Shown: positions 17,556 through 25,326, counted from the stretch's first letter. The stretch: 64,000 nucleotides of DNA from MED660 sp002691025 (GCA_002170485.2 NHDZ02000034.1:37607-101606), one strand, 5' to 3'. Numbers and translations: made by a program. The notes: generated by a model not told the origin, from the sequence alone.

Positions 17556-20015
17556 CTAGAAACCGGACGGCGAAATCGGGCAACTGGCGGGCGCCGGAGA
17601 GTTGACCTGCGCCTTGAATGAACCCGGCTCATCATAGGGATTTGGGCTTGTGCCAGCCGACGGCTGTTTCGCCAGGGCCGAAGCACACCATTCGAGTTGA
17701 CCCAGNGTCAAGTTCACCGCAATCGCACCCTGGGTAGGCTCATTCAACGTATAGTCCCAGGCGTCTCCATTCGCCCGGATATCGATGAGACGCTTCTGCA
17801 AAGTGACCTGCTGAACCGGCGATGACCCATCACCGCGATAGCGGTAGCCCGACGCCGTCTCAGTCCAGTTCTCCCTGGGCAAGGTCACACTTTTGTATTC
17901 ACCGGTTCCGGCGGCATTGTAGACCGTCAGTGTTGCTCCATGCTCGGTGGGGTCTCCAGGGCTCATCGCCGCCGGCTTCGCGATGGAGGAATCCGTCGAA
18001 TTGAACCGCATCAAACGCTTGGTCCTACCCGATGCAAGCACTTGATCAACGAGCCTGAGCCTCTGGGTCGTGATATTGGTGATGGGGTTCAACATGGTAA
18101 TGAACTGCTCGTCATCTTGTGTGATGAAAATCGGGCGGGTATCGATGGGCGGATCCGCCGGCAGGCGAAGACTGCGCAGAAAGCTNACGAGGGCTTGCTG
18201 CTCATTGTCACTCAAGGACCGGTACGCCGCGACGGAGTCGTTGGCTTCACTGCCAACCCCTTCATGACCGATGATCGCCTCATGCAGGGTACGCGCCCGG
18301 CCGTCATGCAGCCAAGGCCCCGTATCGCCCACACCCCAGAGCTTGGAGGTCAGCCATTCGTTGTTGGGGATCGGATTGCCTGAATCGTCTGCTTGCGGCT
18401 CACCGATCTGTTCCAGATTGGTTCCCATGACGTGTCGTTTCAGGTCACTATAAAGCGGCACCGAGACGGTCCCGCCATTTTCCGGCAGCCGAGGGAGGAA
18501 GGTTGTGAAAACCGACGGGAATTGCGTGGTCCCCGGCAACGAGGCAAAGGTCGNTGTCTNCAGATTGTTGGAGGAGAGATCAATGCACAGGTACCCGGNC
18601 TCAGGGCAGTCCCCCGTGTCTTTGGGAGCCAGATGCTCCACAAGGACCGGGTGGGATGCAGGATCGAGCACNGTNTGGCTCCCAAGGCCTCTCATGGAAG
18701 GAACGGAAGGAATGGAAGATTCATCGGGGCACGAATCGGGAATAGAGCCGAAAAAATCGGGGTTCTGGATGGTGAAGATCGGGCTTTCTATGGTGAGTGA
18801 CTCCTGATGGCAACTGGTGCAAAGAGCCTTCTCAAGGAATTCCCTTCCATCACTGGAGTGGGGGCTCACAGGTTGGAACTGCGGGGGTCTGACAAGCCCC
18901 GTCCAAGCCGTCAGCGCCGTTACGTTTCCGATGGACTGATCAATGGCGTTCTGCAGTTCCTCTCCCGAGAGAACCTGGTCCAGGGTCGCAGGACTGCCTG
19001 CTCCCAGAGCCATTTCATTGTACAAGCCATCGTCGTCACAATCGTTGTTCGGCCCGACCAACTCGACGGGCTGAACGCTCATATGAAAGTCCAGAGCACT
19101 CATCACAAAATGACGAACGGTGGAAGCGACGCCTTTGTGCTGAAGGGGACGCACGATCAGATCGGCTTGAATNCCCTCGTATCCCCACATTTCCGGGTTT
19201 TCACACGATGCGTCATCGCAACGGACGTGGAGCGTGCCAAAAGAAATCGGAGGGTTGCCCTTGGTGGTCTTCAATTCGGCGCTGGCTTCGAGATCGGGGC
19301 TGTTTTTGGCCCTCTCAAGGGTCTCCTTCTCGATGGTGAGGAGTTCGGACGTCATCTCGAACGCCAGTCTCTGAAGGTAGGCGGTGCCGAAGACCGAAGG
19401 CGGACTTCGAACGATGTTCACGAGCTTGCCCTCCGCATTGGGCAGCGGCCATTCAGGATTCTGGAAGAGCGTATTCGAAAAGGAACTCGCCCCACCGGTC
19501 CCACCGGGCTTGCTGGCGAGCCAAGGCCCCGTGAATTTGTCTTTCTTCATGTTGAAACTGTTGTCGTCCAGCGGGATCGGCTTGAAGAAGNTCCCGGCTG
19601 AGTTGTGACATTCCCAGCAACGCTGGGCTCCCAGCCCGTTCATGCGCAGAAATGGAATCGAAGCCTGCCCTTCCGGCCACATGTCCTCTCGTTGCCCCGA
19701 TCGAGGCCCGTATTCGCCCTCNCCGTGNCCGTCTNCCGGAGTCAGCGGGCAGACAAAGTAGTGGCGCCCGGAAAGAAGCATATCGGCCAGGTCATTTCCC
19801 ACATTCTGATCGGGCTTGACGGTGCCGTCGGCCGACATGACGTCACTTTGATTGATGTTGACGGGCAAAGTCACACATCGCTCGTAGATCTGCTCTGGTC
19901 CGAANGCAGGCTCCTCGCCGACTTCCGCCAAGGACGTCGAAGCACTGGCCAGAACCAGCCCGAGAATCGCAGGAAGACGGAAGCANCGTACNAGAAAGAC
20001 GAAAGGGGATTTCAT
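17556..20015 (-). CDS. Large exported di-heme c-type cytochrome (DHOR/cytochrome c peroxidase-like)
   Basis: An 819-residue protein with a signal peptide (hydrophobic LPAILGLVLASASTSLA, cleavage near residue 30). It has two CxxCH heme-attachment motifs: CWECH near residue 131 and CTSCH near residue 398. Near residue 568 the segment LWGVGDTGPWLHDGRARTLH, followed by EAIIGHEG and a closing LSxNEQQAL-x-FLRSL helix, is typical of di-heme oxidoreductase (DHOR, DUF1111-like) and MauG/CcpA-type domains, where a distal His or Met ligates heme. The protein is much longer than the usual 350-500 residues. After the cytochrome part come about 180 residues of beta-rich sequence of unknown role. Expected to be periplasmic and redox-active. 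It stands alone between convergent and divergent neighbours, with no oxidase or maturation genes nearby. Confidence 0.72.
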   Translation of the reverse strand: MKSPFVFXVXCFRLPAILGLVLASASTSLAEVGEEPXFGPEQIYERCVTLPVNINQSDVMSADGTVKPDQNVGNDLADMLLSGRHYFVCPLTPXDXHXEGEYGPRSGQREDMWPEGQASIPFLRMNGLGAQRCWECHNSAGXFFKPIPLDDNSFNMKKDKFTGPWLASKPGGTGGASSFSNTLFQNPEWPLPNAEGKLVNIVRSPPSVFGTAYLQRLAFEMTSELLTIEKETLERAKNSPDLEASAELKTTKGNPPISFGTLHVRCDDASCENPEMWGYEXIQADLIVRPLQHKGVASTVRHFVMSALDFHMSVQPVELVGPNNDCDDDGLYNEMALGAGSPATLDQVLSGEELQNAIDQSIGNVTALTAWTGLVRPPQFQPVSPHSSDGREFLEKALCTSCHQESLTIESPIFTIQNPDFFGSIPDSCPDESSIPSVPSMRGLGSXXVLDPASHPVLVEHLAPKDTGDCPEXGYLCIDLSSNNLXTXTFASLPGTTQFPSVFTTFLPRLPENGGTVSVPLYSDLKRHVMGTNLEQIGEPQADDSGNPIPNNEWLTSKLWGVGDTGPWLHDGRARTLHEAIIGHEGVGSEANDSVAAYRSLSDNEQQALXSFLRSLRLPADPPIDTRPIFITQDDEQFITMLNPITNITTQRLRLVDQVLASGRTKRLMRFNSTDSSIAKPAAMSPGDPTEHGATLTVYNAAGTGEYKSVTLPRENWTETASGYRYRGDGSSPVQQVTLQKRLIDIRANGDAWDYTLNEPTQGAIAVNLXLGQLEWCASALAKQPSAGTSPNPYDEPGSFKAQVNSPAPASCPISPSGF

Positions 20016-20441
20016 GAATACCTCTTCAAGCCACGGACACGGACTCTGGCGAGTTGCGTCCGGCAGATCGGATCAAAAAAGAGTCGCTGTAGAAGCTGTA
20101 GAAAATGAAAAAACGCTTCAAGAAGGATCGTTCAGACATTCAACACTCACAGGAAACGTGCACTGTGTTTTGCTGAACAACCGAATGATGACGTACTGGA
20201 TGATGACGAGAAATAGGTCTCACACTACCTATTCTTTCATCGAAACTTTGAAATCAACTTTCAAAAAACGAATGAAGTAGGGAAAAGCGACCGAAAAAAG
20301 AGATCCGAAAACAAANTCGCGCTCTCCTACGCAAAAGTGAGAAACAAAATTCACAGTCGTGTGAATCAAACTGGCTTGTACATTCGTATTGGGCTCTGAT
20401 CAAAGCATGGACAGAGAAGCTCCGGTCCCGCGGAGAGCGTC
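20016..20441. other. AT-richer divergent promoter region, cytochrome / dprA
   Basis: A 426-bp gap between the divergent cytochrome and dprA genes, visibly richer in A and T than its surroundings. It contains two perfect 7-bp inverted repeats: TTTGAAA (20247-20253) with TTTCAAA (20259-20265), and ATTCACA with TGTGAAT (20349-20366). An 88-codon plus-strand frame at 20014-20280 has no coding character. The gap most likely holds both promoters. Confidence 0.5.
20349..20366. promoter_or_regulatory. 18-bp palindromic operator candidate upstream of dprA
   Basis: ATTCACA and TGTGAAT form perfect 7-bp arms around a GTCG spacer, 75 bp before the dprA GTG. The half-site TGTGA is Crp-like, but the orientation (TCACA-N4-TGTGA) is the reverse of the Crp consensus TGTGA-N6-TCACA, so the binding factor is unknown. 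Confidence 0.35.
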
Positions 20442-21641
20442 GTGACGGCAACGCAAGANGAAAAGAACGGTAATAAGAAGAAAGAAGACTTCTATTCTCC
20501 CGGCCCCTTGGAGGGATTCGATGCACGAACTCAAAAACCTGAGATTCGTGCCGCCTTGAAGAAGTGGTTGACCCTGCAGGATGCGCTGTGTCTTTCACCG
20601 GTTCACGCCATGGAGTGCATTGAAGCCGCATCCGGCAATCCGGAAAAGGCCCTTCAGATCAGCCGCCAGAAACCTCGTTCTTCCGAGACCGAAATGCGAA
20701 GATGGATTGAGGTCCTCGCCGAAAAAAACATCCGCGCCCTGCCCGTCACATCCCCCGCCTACCCCATGTCGTTAAGAGTCATTTCCGACCCTCCTCCCCT
20801 GCTCTTCTTCCGAGGCCAGATGCCCGATTGGGAGAAACCTGCAGTGGCCATCGTGGGCGCTCGGGCCGCCACTCGATACGGGCTGACCGTGGCGCGGGAA
20901 CTGGCCGAGGATCTGGCAAAATCCGGGGTCACCGTGGTCTCCGGCCTCGCGCGTGGCATCGATGCGGCCGCGCATGGGGGCGCACTGAGGTCTGGCGTGA
21001 CCTGGGCCGTTCTCGGATGTGGCCCCGACCGGATCTATCCCCGTGAGCACCGGAAACTGGCGGACGAGATCAGCCAATCGGGAACCGTACTGAGCGAACT
21101 CCCATTGGGTCGACCTCCCGCCGCACCCCACTTTCCCCTGCGCAACCGGATCATCAGTGGCCTTGTCCAGGTCGTGGTGGTGGTCGAAGCGAGGCTCCGA
21201 AGTGGGTCCCTGATCACCGCTCGGCATGCACTCCAGCAAGGACGCGAGGTCATGGTGGTCCCGGGCTCAATCCATTCGCCGACTTCCGACGGAACCAACG
21301 CGCTGCTACGTGATGGCGCCCGACCTATCCTTGGTGTCGAAGACATTCTCGAGAGCCTCGGTGATTTGGGTGCATCGAACTCCAGAGCCAAGACTTCGAA
21401 CGAACCCGAGGGCGCAACACCACCGAAAGACGCCCAATCCATCGACGTTCTCGAAGCGCTGCACAAAGAAAGCCTGGATCGCGACTCTCTCCAACGAACA
21501 TTGGAAATTCCGCCCCGTGAACTCTCTTTGCGCCTGGTCGAACTCGAAATGGCCGGATGGATCTCCACCGACAGGGATGGGCGCCTCTGCCTGGCCCGAG
21601 CGCGAGGCTTGATCGGCTCGAAAATCCAAAACTCCTCCTGA
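20442..21641 (+). CDS. dprA: DprA, DNA-processing protein
   Basis: Loads RecA on incoming single-stranded DNA during natural transformation; also widespread in non-competent bacteria. A helical/SAM-like N-terminal region leads into the Rossmann-like DprA core: VAIVGARAATRYG near residue 133, SGLARGIDAAAHGGAL near 170, GCGPDRIYP, FPLRNRIISGL, VVEARLRSGSLITARHAL and VPGSIHSPTSDGTNALLRDGA. A C-terminal winged-helix domain follows (IDVLEALHKESLDRDSL to the end). The start is GTG at 20442 with GGAGA upstream. The last 24 codons lie within a 74-bp sequence repeated 1.67 kb downstream, which marks this as the target of an integrated element (see the repeat and mobile element entries). topA, a frequent neighbour, is absent. 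Confidence 0.95.
   Translation: MTATQXEKNGNKKKEDFYSPGPLEGFDARTQKPEIRAALKKWLTLQDALCLSPVHAMECIEAASGNPEKALQISRQKPRSSETEMRRWIEVLAEKNIRALPVTSPAYPMSLRVISDPPPLLFFRGQMPDWEKPAVAIVGARAATRYGLTVARELAEDLAKSGVTVVSGLARGIDAAAHGGALRSGVTWAVLGCGPDRIYPREHRKLADEISQSGTVLSELPLGRPPAAPHFPLRNRIISGLVQVVVVVEARLRSGSLITARHALQQGREVMVVPGSIHSPTSDGTNALLRDGARPILGVEDILESLGDLGASNSRAKTSNEPEGATPPKDAQSIDVLEALHKESLDRDSLQRTLEIPPRELSLRLVELEMAGWISTDRDGRLCLARARGLIGSKIQNSS
21568..21641 (+). repeat. Left 74-bp direct repeat, dprA 3' end (attL candidate)
   Basis: Encodes the last 24 residues of DprA and its TGA. It matches 23240-23313 at 72 of 74 positions; the differences are at 21581 (G versus A) and 21617 (C versus A). Both fall on third codon positions (GGG/GGA and GGC/GGA) and leave the peptide unchanged. 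Identity stops immediately after the TGA. Confidence 0.9.
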
Positions 21642-21665
21642 CGTGGTGCTTCTGAAAGATTCTTG

Positions 21666-21741
21666 ATGATTCGAATCACTCAACGCACGGTGGATAAACT
21701 TTGTCCGCGCGACGCGGAATACTTCCTTTGGGATGAAGAAC
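21666..21741 (+). pseudogene. N-terminal fragment of a P4-type tyrosine integrase (DUF4102/Arm DNA-binding)
   Basis: Starting at ATG 21666, 25 bp after the dprA stop, the frame reads MIRITQRTVDKL, then CPRDAEYFLWDEEL-TG. This is the characteristic opening of phage/island integrases with an N-terminal arm-binding domain (pattern I-T-x-R-T-V-D-x-L ... F-L-W-D-x-E-L-x-G-F-G-x-R-V). The expected continuation FGxRV is missing. The match ends at the glycine at about 21749, right where the sulfatase stop codon lies on the other strand, and the frame then runs through antisense sequence to a stop near 21840. About 25-28 codons of a roughly 400-codon gene survive. No catalytic domain is found anywhere in the window outside xerC. 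Confidence 0.7.
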
Positions 21742-23157
21742 TCACGGGACGTATCCCAGCGCACGCAACTCATCGAGCGTGGACGCGTCCAGGTCGAGCT
21801 GTGGTGCCGCTCTCTTCTGTGCGCCGATCTCGGGTTCGATAAGCAGCGTCGTGATCTGCGCCCGCAAGCGCTCGCGCCGCTTGGGATCTCGCTCGGAGAG
21901 ATCGGTCGTCTCGTTCGGGTCGGCCGCGAGGTCGAAGAGTTGGGTGGTCCCGCTGTCGGAGAGAATCAGCTTGTGGTCTCCCTCACGGAGAGCCCAGAGC
22001 CCGTGGCCGTAGGCCGCGAGGACGGGGCTTGCTTCGCCGGCTACACTCAGCGCCTGCAAGGGATAGGCGTACCGAAGCAGCACAGGCCTCCCGTTTTGCT
22101 CTTCCGCGCTCTGGAGGTCGATCCCTTGAGATCCCGCCGCGTCGAGCCCAGCGAGCGTGCTCAGGGTGGCGTAGATGTCGACGAGCTGAACGGGCGCCGC
22201 GACACGCTTTCCGGCCGCAAAACGGGGTGGGTAACGAACCAACAGTGGCACCCGAACAGTCGTCTCATACAGACTGAAGACGTGATCTACCATCCCATGC
22301 TCGCCAAAGTTCTCGCCATGGTCCGAGGTGACCACCAGCACGATGTCGTCGAGCAGGCCTTGCTGTGAGAGGATCTCCGTGACCTGCCCAACGAGTTGGT
22401 CCGTATAGAGAAGCTCCGCGTCGTACAGTTCGCTCATCTGCTGGAGCTCGTCGCTGGACACGGGCTGAGCGCCCGAAAAGTGTCGCAGCCAGTGGCTGCT
22501 GACCTCGGGCGGCGTCTCCCGTTCTACCCAGCCCGCGCGAGCCTCGCCGGGGGGAGCGTATGGGCTATGGGGCTCGTTGAAGTTGAAGAACGCGAAGAAC
22601 GGTTGCTCGTCGCGAGCATCGAGAAAGTCCTGAAAATGCGCGATGGCGGGGTGCTTCTCATCGGTGCTCTCCGTCGGTCGCCAGGTCTCGTAATACTGCT
22701 CGAAGCCCTGGCCCCAGCCGAAGGCTCGACCCACCATGGGGTTCCCCACGATGCCAATCGTCTGATACCCGATCTCCGAAAGCCGCTCCGCCAGCGTGAC
22801 CTGGTCCTGTGGGAGATGCCAAGAGGACTGCGTGACGCGGTGCGTGTGCGGATACAGACCGGTCATCAAGGAAGCGTGTGCGGGCGGGGTCCAGGCGCTG
22901 GTCGAATAGGCTTGGTCGTAGACCGTCGATTCCTGGGCGAGTGCATCCAGGGCCGGGCTGGTCTCTCGCGGGTAGCCGTAGAGCGAGAGACGATCCGGCC
23001 GCGTCGTGTCCAGGACGATCAGGACCAGGCTCGGGCCAGACGGGCCGGCACTGCACGCCGTGAGGAGCGCGGTGATCAGAGTGAAGAAGGTCGCGGTCGT
23101 AGCGAACCTCAGGACGCTCTGTACGCTGCCCAACCGTGTCGGTCTACCGTCCATCAT
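21742..23157 (-). CDS. Sulfatase-family (alkaline phosphatase superfamily) lipoprotein
   Basis: A 471-residue protein with a lipoprotein signal (hydrophobic FATTATFFTLITALLTAC; lipobox LTAC) and a sulfatase fold: VLIVLDTTRPDRLSLYGY with the metal-binding Asp, WTPPAHASLMTGLYPHTH, FFAFFNFNEPHSPYAPP and VVTSDHGENFGEHG with the second metal site. In the nucleophile motif the usual Cys/Ser of CxPxR is replaced (AWTPPAHAS), so formylglycine formation is not expected. Threonine may act as nucleophile, as in phosphatase/transferase branches. Substrate unknown. The start is the ATG at 23157, preceded by GAGGAGCGACG. It is the only intact gene between the dprA-tail repeats, so it is probably cargo of the integrated element. 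Confidence 0.88.
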   Translation of the reverse strand: MMDGRPTRLGSVQSVLRFATTATFFTLITALLTACSAGPSGPSLVLIVLDTTRPDRLSLYGYPRETSPALDALAQESTVYDQAYSTSAWTPPAHASLMTGLYPHTHRVTQSSWHLPQDQVTLAERLSEIGYQTIGIVGNPMVGRAFGWGQGFEQYYETWRPTESTDEKHPAIAHFQDFLDARDEQPFFAFFNFNEPHSPYAPPGEARAGWVERETPPEVSSHWLRHFSGAQPVSSDELQQMSELYDAELLYTDQLVGQVTEILSQQGLLDDIVLVVTSDHGENFGEHGMVDHVFSLYETTVRVPLLVRYPPRFAAGKRVAAPVQLVDIYATLSTLAGLDAAGSQGIDLQSAEEQNGRPVLLRYAYPLQALSVAGEASPVLAAYGHGLWALREGDHKLILSDSGTTQLFDLAADPNETTDLSERDPKRRERLRAQITTLLIEPEIGAQKRAAPQLDLDASTLDELRALGYVP

Positions 23158-23239
23158 CGTCGCTCCTCGACCCCTTACCGCACAATCGGCCGACACTGGC
23201 CCCGCAGTCGTGAAAGGTCCCAGGCCTGGACCTGTTCGT

Positions 23240-23313
23240 CCGACAGGGATGGACGCCTCTGCCTGGCCCGAGCGCGAGGCTTGATCGGATCGAAAATCCA
23301 AAACTCCTCCTGA
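23240..23313 (+). repeat. Right 74-bp direct repeat, detached dprA 3' end (attR candidate)
   Basis: Second copy of the dprA tail, ending in TGA at 23311-23313. It has no dprA body upstream: the sequence before it (to 23158) is the sulfatase leader. If integration occurred inside the tail, this would be the original chromosomal end of dprA displaced by the element, and 23314 onward would be the native downstream flank. Confidence 0.9.
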
Positions 23314-23374
23314 AGGATTTCGTACAAAACGGAAACATACGGAGCAAGAAGCGGGAAATCCAGGAGCATCGATG

Positions 23375-23407
23375 CCGTTGACACCGTGAGAACGACACCT
23401 TCAACGG
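23375..23407. repeat. Inverted repeat in the leader of the GreA-domain gene
   Basis: CCGTTGA (23375-23381) and TCAACGG (23401-23407) are perfect 7-bp arms around 19 bases. TTGACA (23378-23383) overlaps the left arm and could be a -35 box, but no -10 at a normal distance is seen. It could be an operator, or the old terminator of dprA without a T tract. Confidence 0.3.
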
Positions 23408-23460
23408 TGGCGCCTCCCATTCGAAAACAGTTATGATCGCCAGCCTATGGAGAAAAGTGA

Positions 23461-23994
23461 ATGAGCAGCGGCAGTCTGGACCGCAAAAAACACTTTGTAG
23501 CCGAACTGAAGGCGCACTTTTCCGAAAGCATCTCAGCGGCCCGTCTCGCCGAAATGAACGCTGGCCAAATGAGCGAAAACATGCGGAGCGAGGCGACCAG
23601 CCGCGGTGACGCCAAGGCCGCCGTAGAATCCGGGCGCATGGCTGTCGCTCATGGACAGAGACGGGAGCGCACCAAACAGGACGTCGACCGTTTGATCGCA
23701 TTCGCTTCCAGGAGTCTGAAAAACTTCCGCCGCGACGCACCCATCGAGCTTGGCGCCATGGTGGACGTGAGAGTCGAGGAACTCGAAAGCGGAGCCGTGG
23801 AAGAAAGAACCTTCTTCATTCTGCCGGTCGGAGCAGGAACCGACCTCGAGGGTCCGGGCGGAGACGGTTTCCTCTCGGTGATCACACCCGAATCGCCGGT
23901 GGGTCGATCCCTGATGGGCCGGCGCGTGGGCGACTCGTTCGACACCGAGATCAAGGGTGTCGAACGCGAGTGGACAGTGACGGACCTGGTCTGA
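23461..23994 (+). CDS. GreA/GreB C-terminal-domain protein
   Basis: A 177-residue protein. The C-terminal half matches the FKBP-like domain of GreA/GreB: LGAMVDVRVEELESG, a central hairpin (TFFILPVGAGTD), ITPESPVGRSLMGRRVGDSF and a final beta strand. In Gre factors this domain docks at the RNA polymerase secondary channel. The N-terminal half is helical and probably a coiled coil (residues 5-80), but I do not see a clear counterpart of the acidic tip that gives GreA its transcript-cleavage activity. It may be a Gre-fold regulator rather than a cleavage factor. GGAG lies before the ATG at 23461. It is the first gene beyond the integrated element. Confidence 0.7.
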   Translation: MSSGSLDRKKHFVAELKAHFSESISAARLAEMNAGQMSENMRSEATSRGDAKAAVESGRMAVAHGQRRERTKQDVDRLIAFASRSLKNFRRDAPIELGAMVDVRVEELESGAVEERTFFILPVGAGTDLEGPGGDGFLSVITPESPVGRSLMGRRVGDSFDTEIKGVEREWTVTDLV

Positions 23995-24020
23995 ACCGGT
24001 CCACCCAGGAGCCGATTCCG

Positions 24021-24629
24021 CTACAGGTTGATGGCCTTCTGGAACGCCGGCCGGGCCTCGATATGACCGATGTATTCCTTCACGTTGCCCATCTCATCGG
24101 CAACCTGACCAAGTCGGTTGGCCATGAAGATCGAATGCCCCAACATGATGTCCGCGGCCGTGAATGCCCCTACCAGATACTCACGACCGGCGAGCGCCTC
24201 ATTGACGGGGGCCACGGCTCGGCCAAGAAGTCGCTGTGCCTGCTCGAGCGCCGTCTGATCTCGGCGTTCGGGCGGAAGCAGGACGCTGTGAACCATGATG
24301 GTATTGATCGGGGGCATCACCATGCCTTCGCAGTAGTGAAACCACTGCAGGTATTCCGGAAACTCAGGCGCATCTACGGCCGGCTTCAGACCTCCATCTC
24401 CATACCGGGCCATCACATACTCCACGATGGCACCTGACTCGAAAATCGAAACGTCTCCATCCTCCAACACCGGGATGCGGCCCAGGGGGTGACGCTTTCG
24501 ATGTTCGTCGGACTTCAGATCCTTCGGATGAAACGCCATCGCGTTCAGGTCGTACTCCAGGCCCAGTTCTTCCAACAACCACACAATCCGTCCCGCGCGG
24601 GAATTCGGAGCAAAATGGAGTTTCAACAT
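24021..24629 (-). CDS. Glutathione S-transferase family protein
   Basis: A 202-residue cytosolic GST. The thioredoxin-like N-terminal domain reads MLKLHFAPNSRAGRIVWLLE, with the conserved cis-Pro in GRIPVLED and the glutathione-binding DVSIFESGAIVEYV (E-S pair). The C-terminal helical domain includes FTAADIMLGHSIF, the conserved N-capping box. The start is the ATG at 24629, after GGCAGAG, because the fold begins exactly there. Likely role: conjugation or detoxification; substrate not predictable. It is convergent with the GreA-domain gene and 85 bp downstream of the nicotinamidase gene on the same strand. Confidence 0.9.
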   Translation of the reverse strand: MLKLHFAPNSRAGRIVWLLEELGLEYDLNAMAFHPKDLKSDEHRKRHPLGRIPVLEDGDVSIFESGAIVEYVMARYGDGGLKPAVDAPEFPEYLQWFHYCEGMVMPPINTIMVHSVLLPPERRDQTALEQAQRLLGRAVAPVNEALAGREYLVGAFTAADIMLGHSIFMANRLGQVADEMGNVKEYIGHIEARPAFQKAINL

Positions 24630-24714
24630 CGGACTCTGCCTTTCGTTTCTCGGTTCAGATTCAATCACAGAAGATGTGCATGGATCATCATCGTAACAAC
24701 CTATCGAACGGAAT

Positions 24715-25326
24715 TCATCGTGGTTTCTGCCCAAAGGCGATTTCCACACCGGCCAGCTTCATCTTCTCGATCTCCGCCTGCGTCGAGTCCGGATGAACGC
24801 CCGCCGAAAGATCAATCAGGACACGAGTCCGAAAGCCCTCTCTGACGGCATCCAGGGCCGTGGCAGCTACGCAATAGTCGGTACACAAGCCCGCGATATC
24901 GATCGAATGGATCCCACCCGAGACAAGAACCTCGGCCATCCCGCGCCCATCCGGAAGCGCGGCTTCGAAAGCCGAATACGCGGCCGAGTACATTCCCTTG
25001 CTGAACATCTGGTGCGGATTCTCACTGAGGATTTCTTCCACCTCGGGATGGAAGTCGGCCCCTGTCGTACCGGCCACGCAATGAGCGGGCCAGGAATCAA
25101 CGAAGTCGGGCTCCTCTGAAAAATGGCCTGCTGGATCCACGTGCCAATCTCGACTGGCCGCCAGGAGGTCATACTCAAAAGCGTACCCGCGCACGTACCG
25201 AGCCAACGAGCGAGCCACATCCGCGCCACCCGACACCTGCAGTGCGCCGCCTTCACAGAAATCATTCTGCACGTCCACGAGAAGGAGTGCTGAACCCTCC
25301 CCCGCTCTTGTGCCGGACGCAGTCAT
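24715..25326 (-). CDS. pncA: Nicotinamidase (isochorismatase-like hydrolase)
   Basis: Deamidates nicotinamide to nicotinate for NAD salvage. The cysteine-hydrolase triad is visible: Asp18 in LLVDVQNDF, Lys110 in FSKGMYSAAYSAF, and Cys152 in GLCTDYCVAATA. Metal-binding residues are expected in SRDWHVDPAGHF (D and H). At 203 residues the length is close to the bacterial PncA norm. The sequence SWPAHCVAGTTGADFHPE is also characteristic of nicotinamidases rather than isochorismatases. Likely in one transcript with the downstream GST gene. Confidence 0.93.
   Translation of the reverse strand: MTASGTRAGEGSALLLVDVQNDFCEGGALQVSGGADVARSLARYVRGYAFEYDLLAASRDWHVDPAGHFSEEPDFVDSWPAHCVAGTTGADFHPEVEEILSENPHQMFSKGMYSAAYSAFEAALPDGRGMAEVLVSGGIHSIDIAGLCTDYCVAATALDAVREGFRTRVLIDLSAGVHPDSTQAEIEKMKLAGVEIAFGQKPR

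Larger units (their letters stand above)
21568..23313. mobile_element. Decayed integrative element in the 3' end of dprA
   Basis: The segment is bounded by 74-bp direct repeats of the dprA tail. Immediately inside the left repeat is the first part of a P4-type tyrosine integrase reading inward, the usual position and orientation of an integrase beside its attachment site. The integrase ends abruptly where the sulfatase-family gene (opposite strand) begins, so most of the element was probably lost and one cargo gene remains. The repeats, the integrase start and the coding-end target together support site-specific integration rather than a simple tandem duplication. No inverted terminal repeats or transposase are seen. 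Confidence 0.75.

Noticed and set aside
20014..20280. 88-codon plus-strand open frame in the dprA/cytochrome gap
   Set aside because: It overlaps the cytochrome start, has no ribosome site and shows no protein-like pattern.
22396..23313. 305-codon plus-strand frame across the sulfatase gene that ends in the dprA tail
   Set aside because: It is antisense to a well-supported gene; its end looks protein-like only because the right repeat carries the dprA frame.
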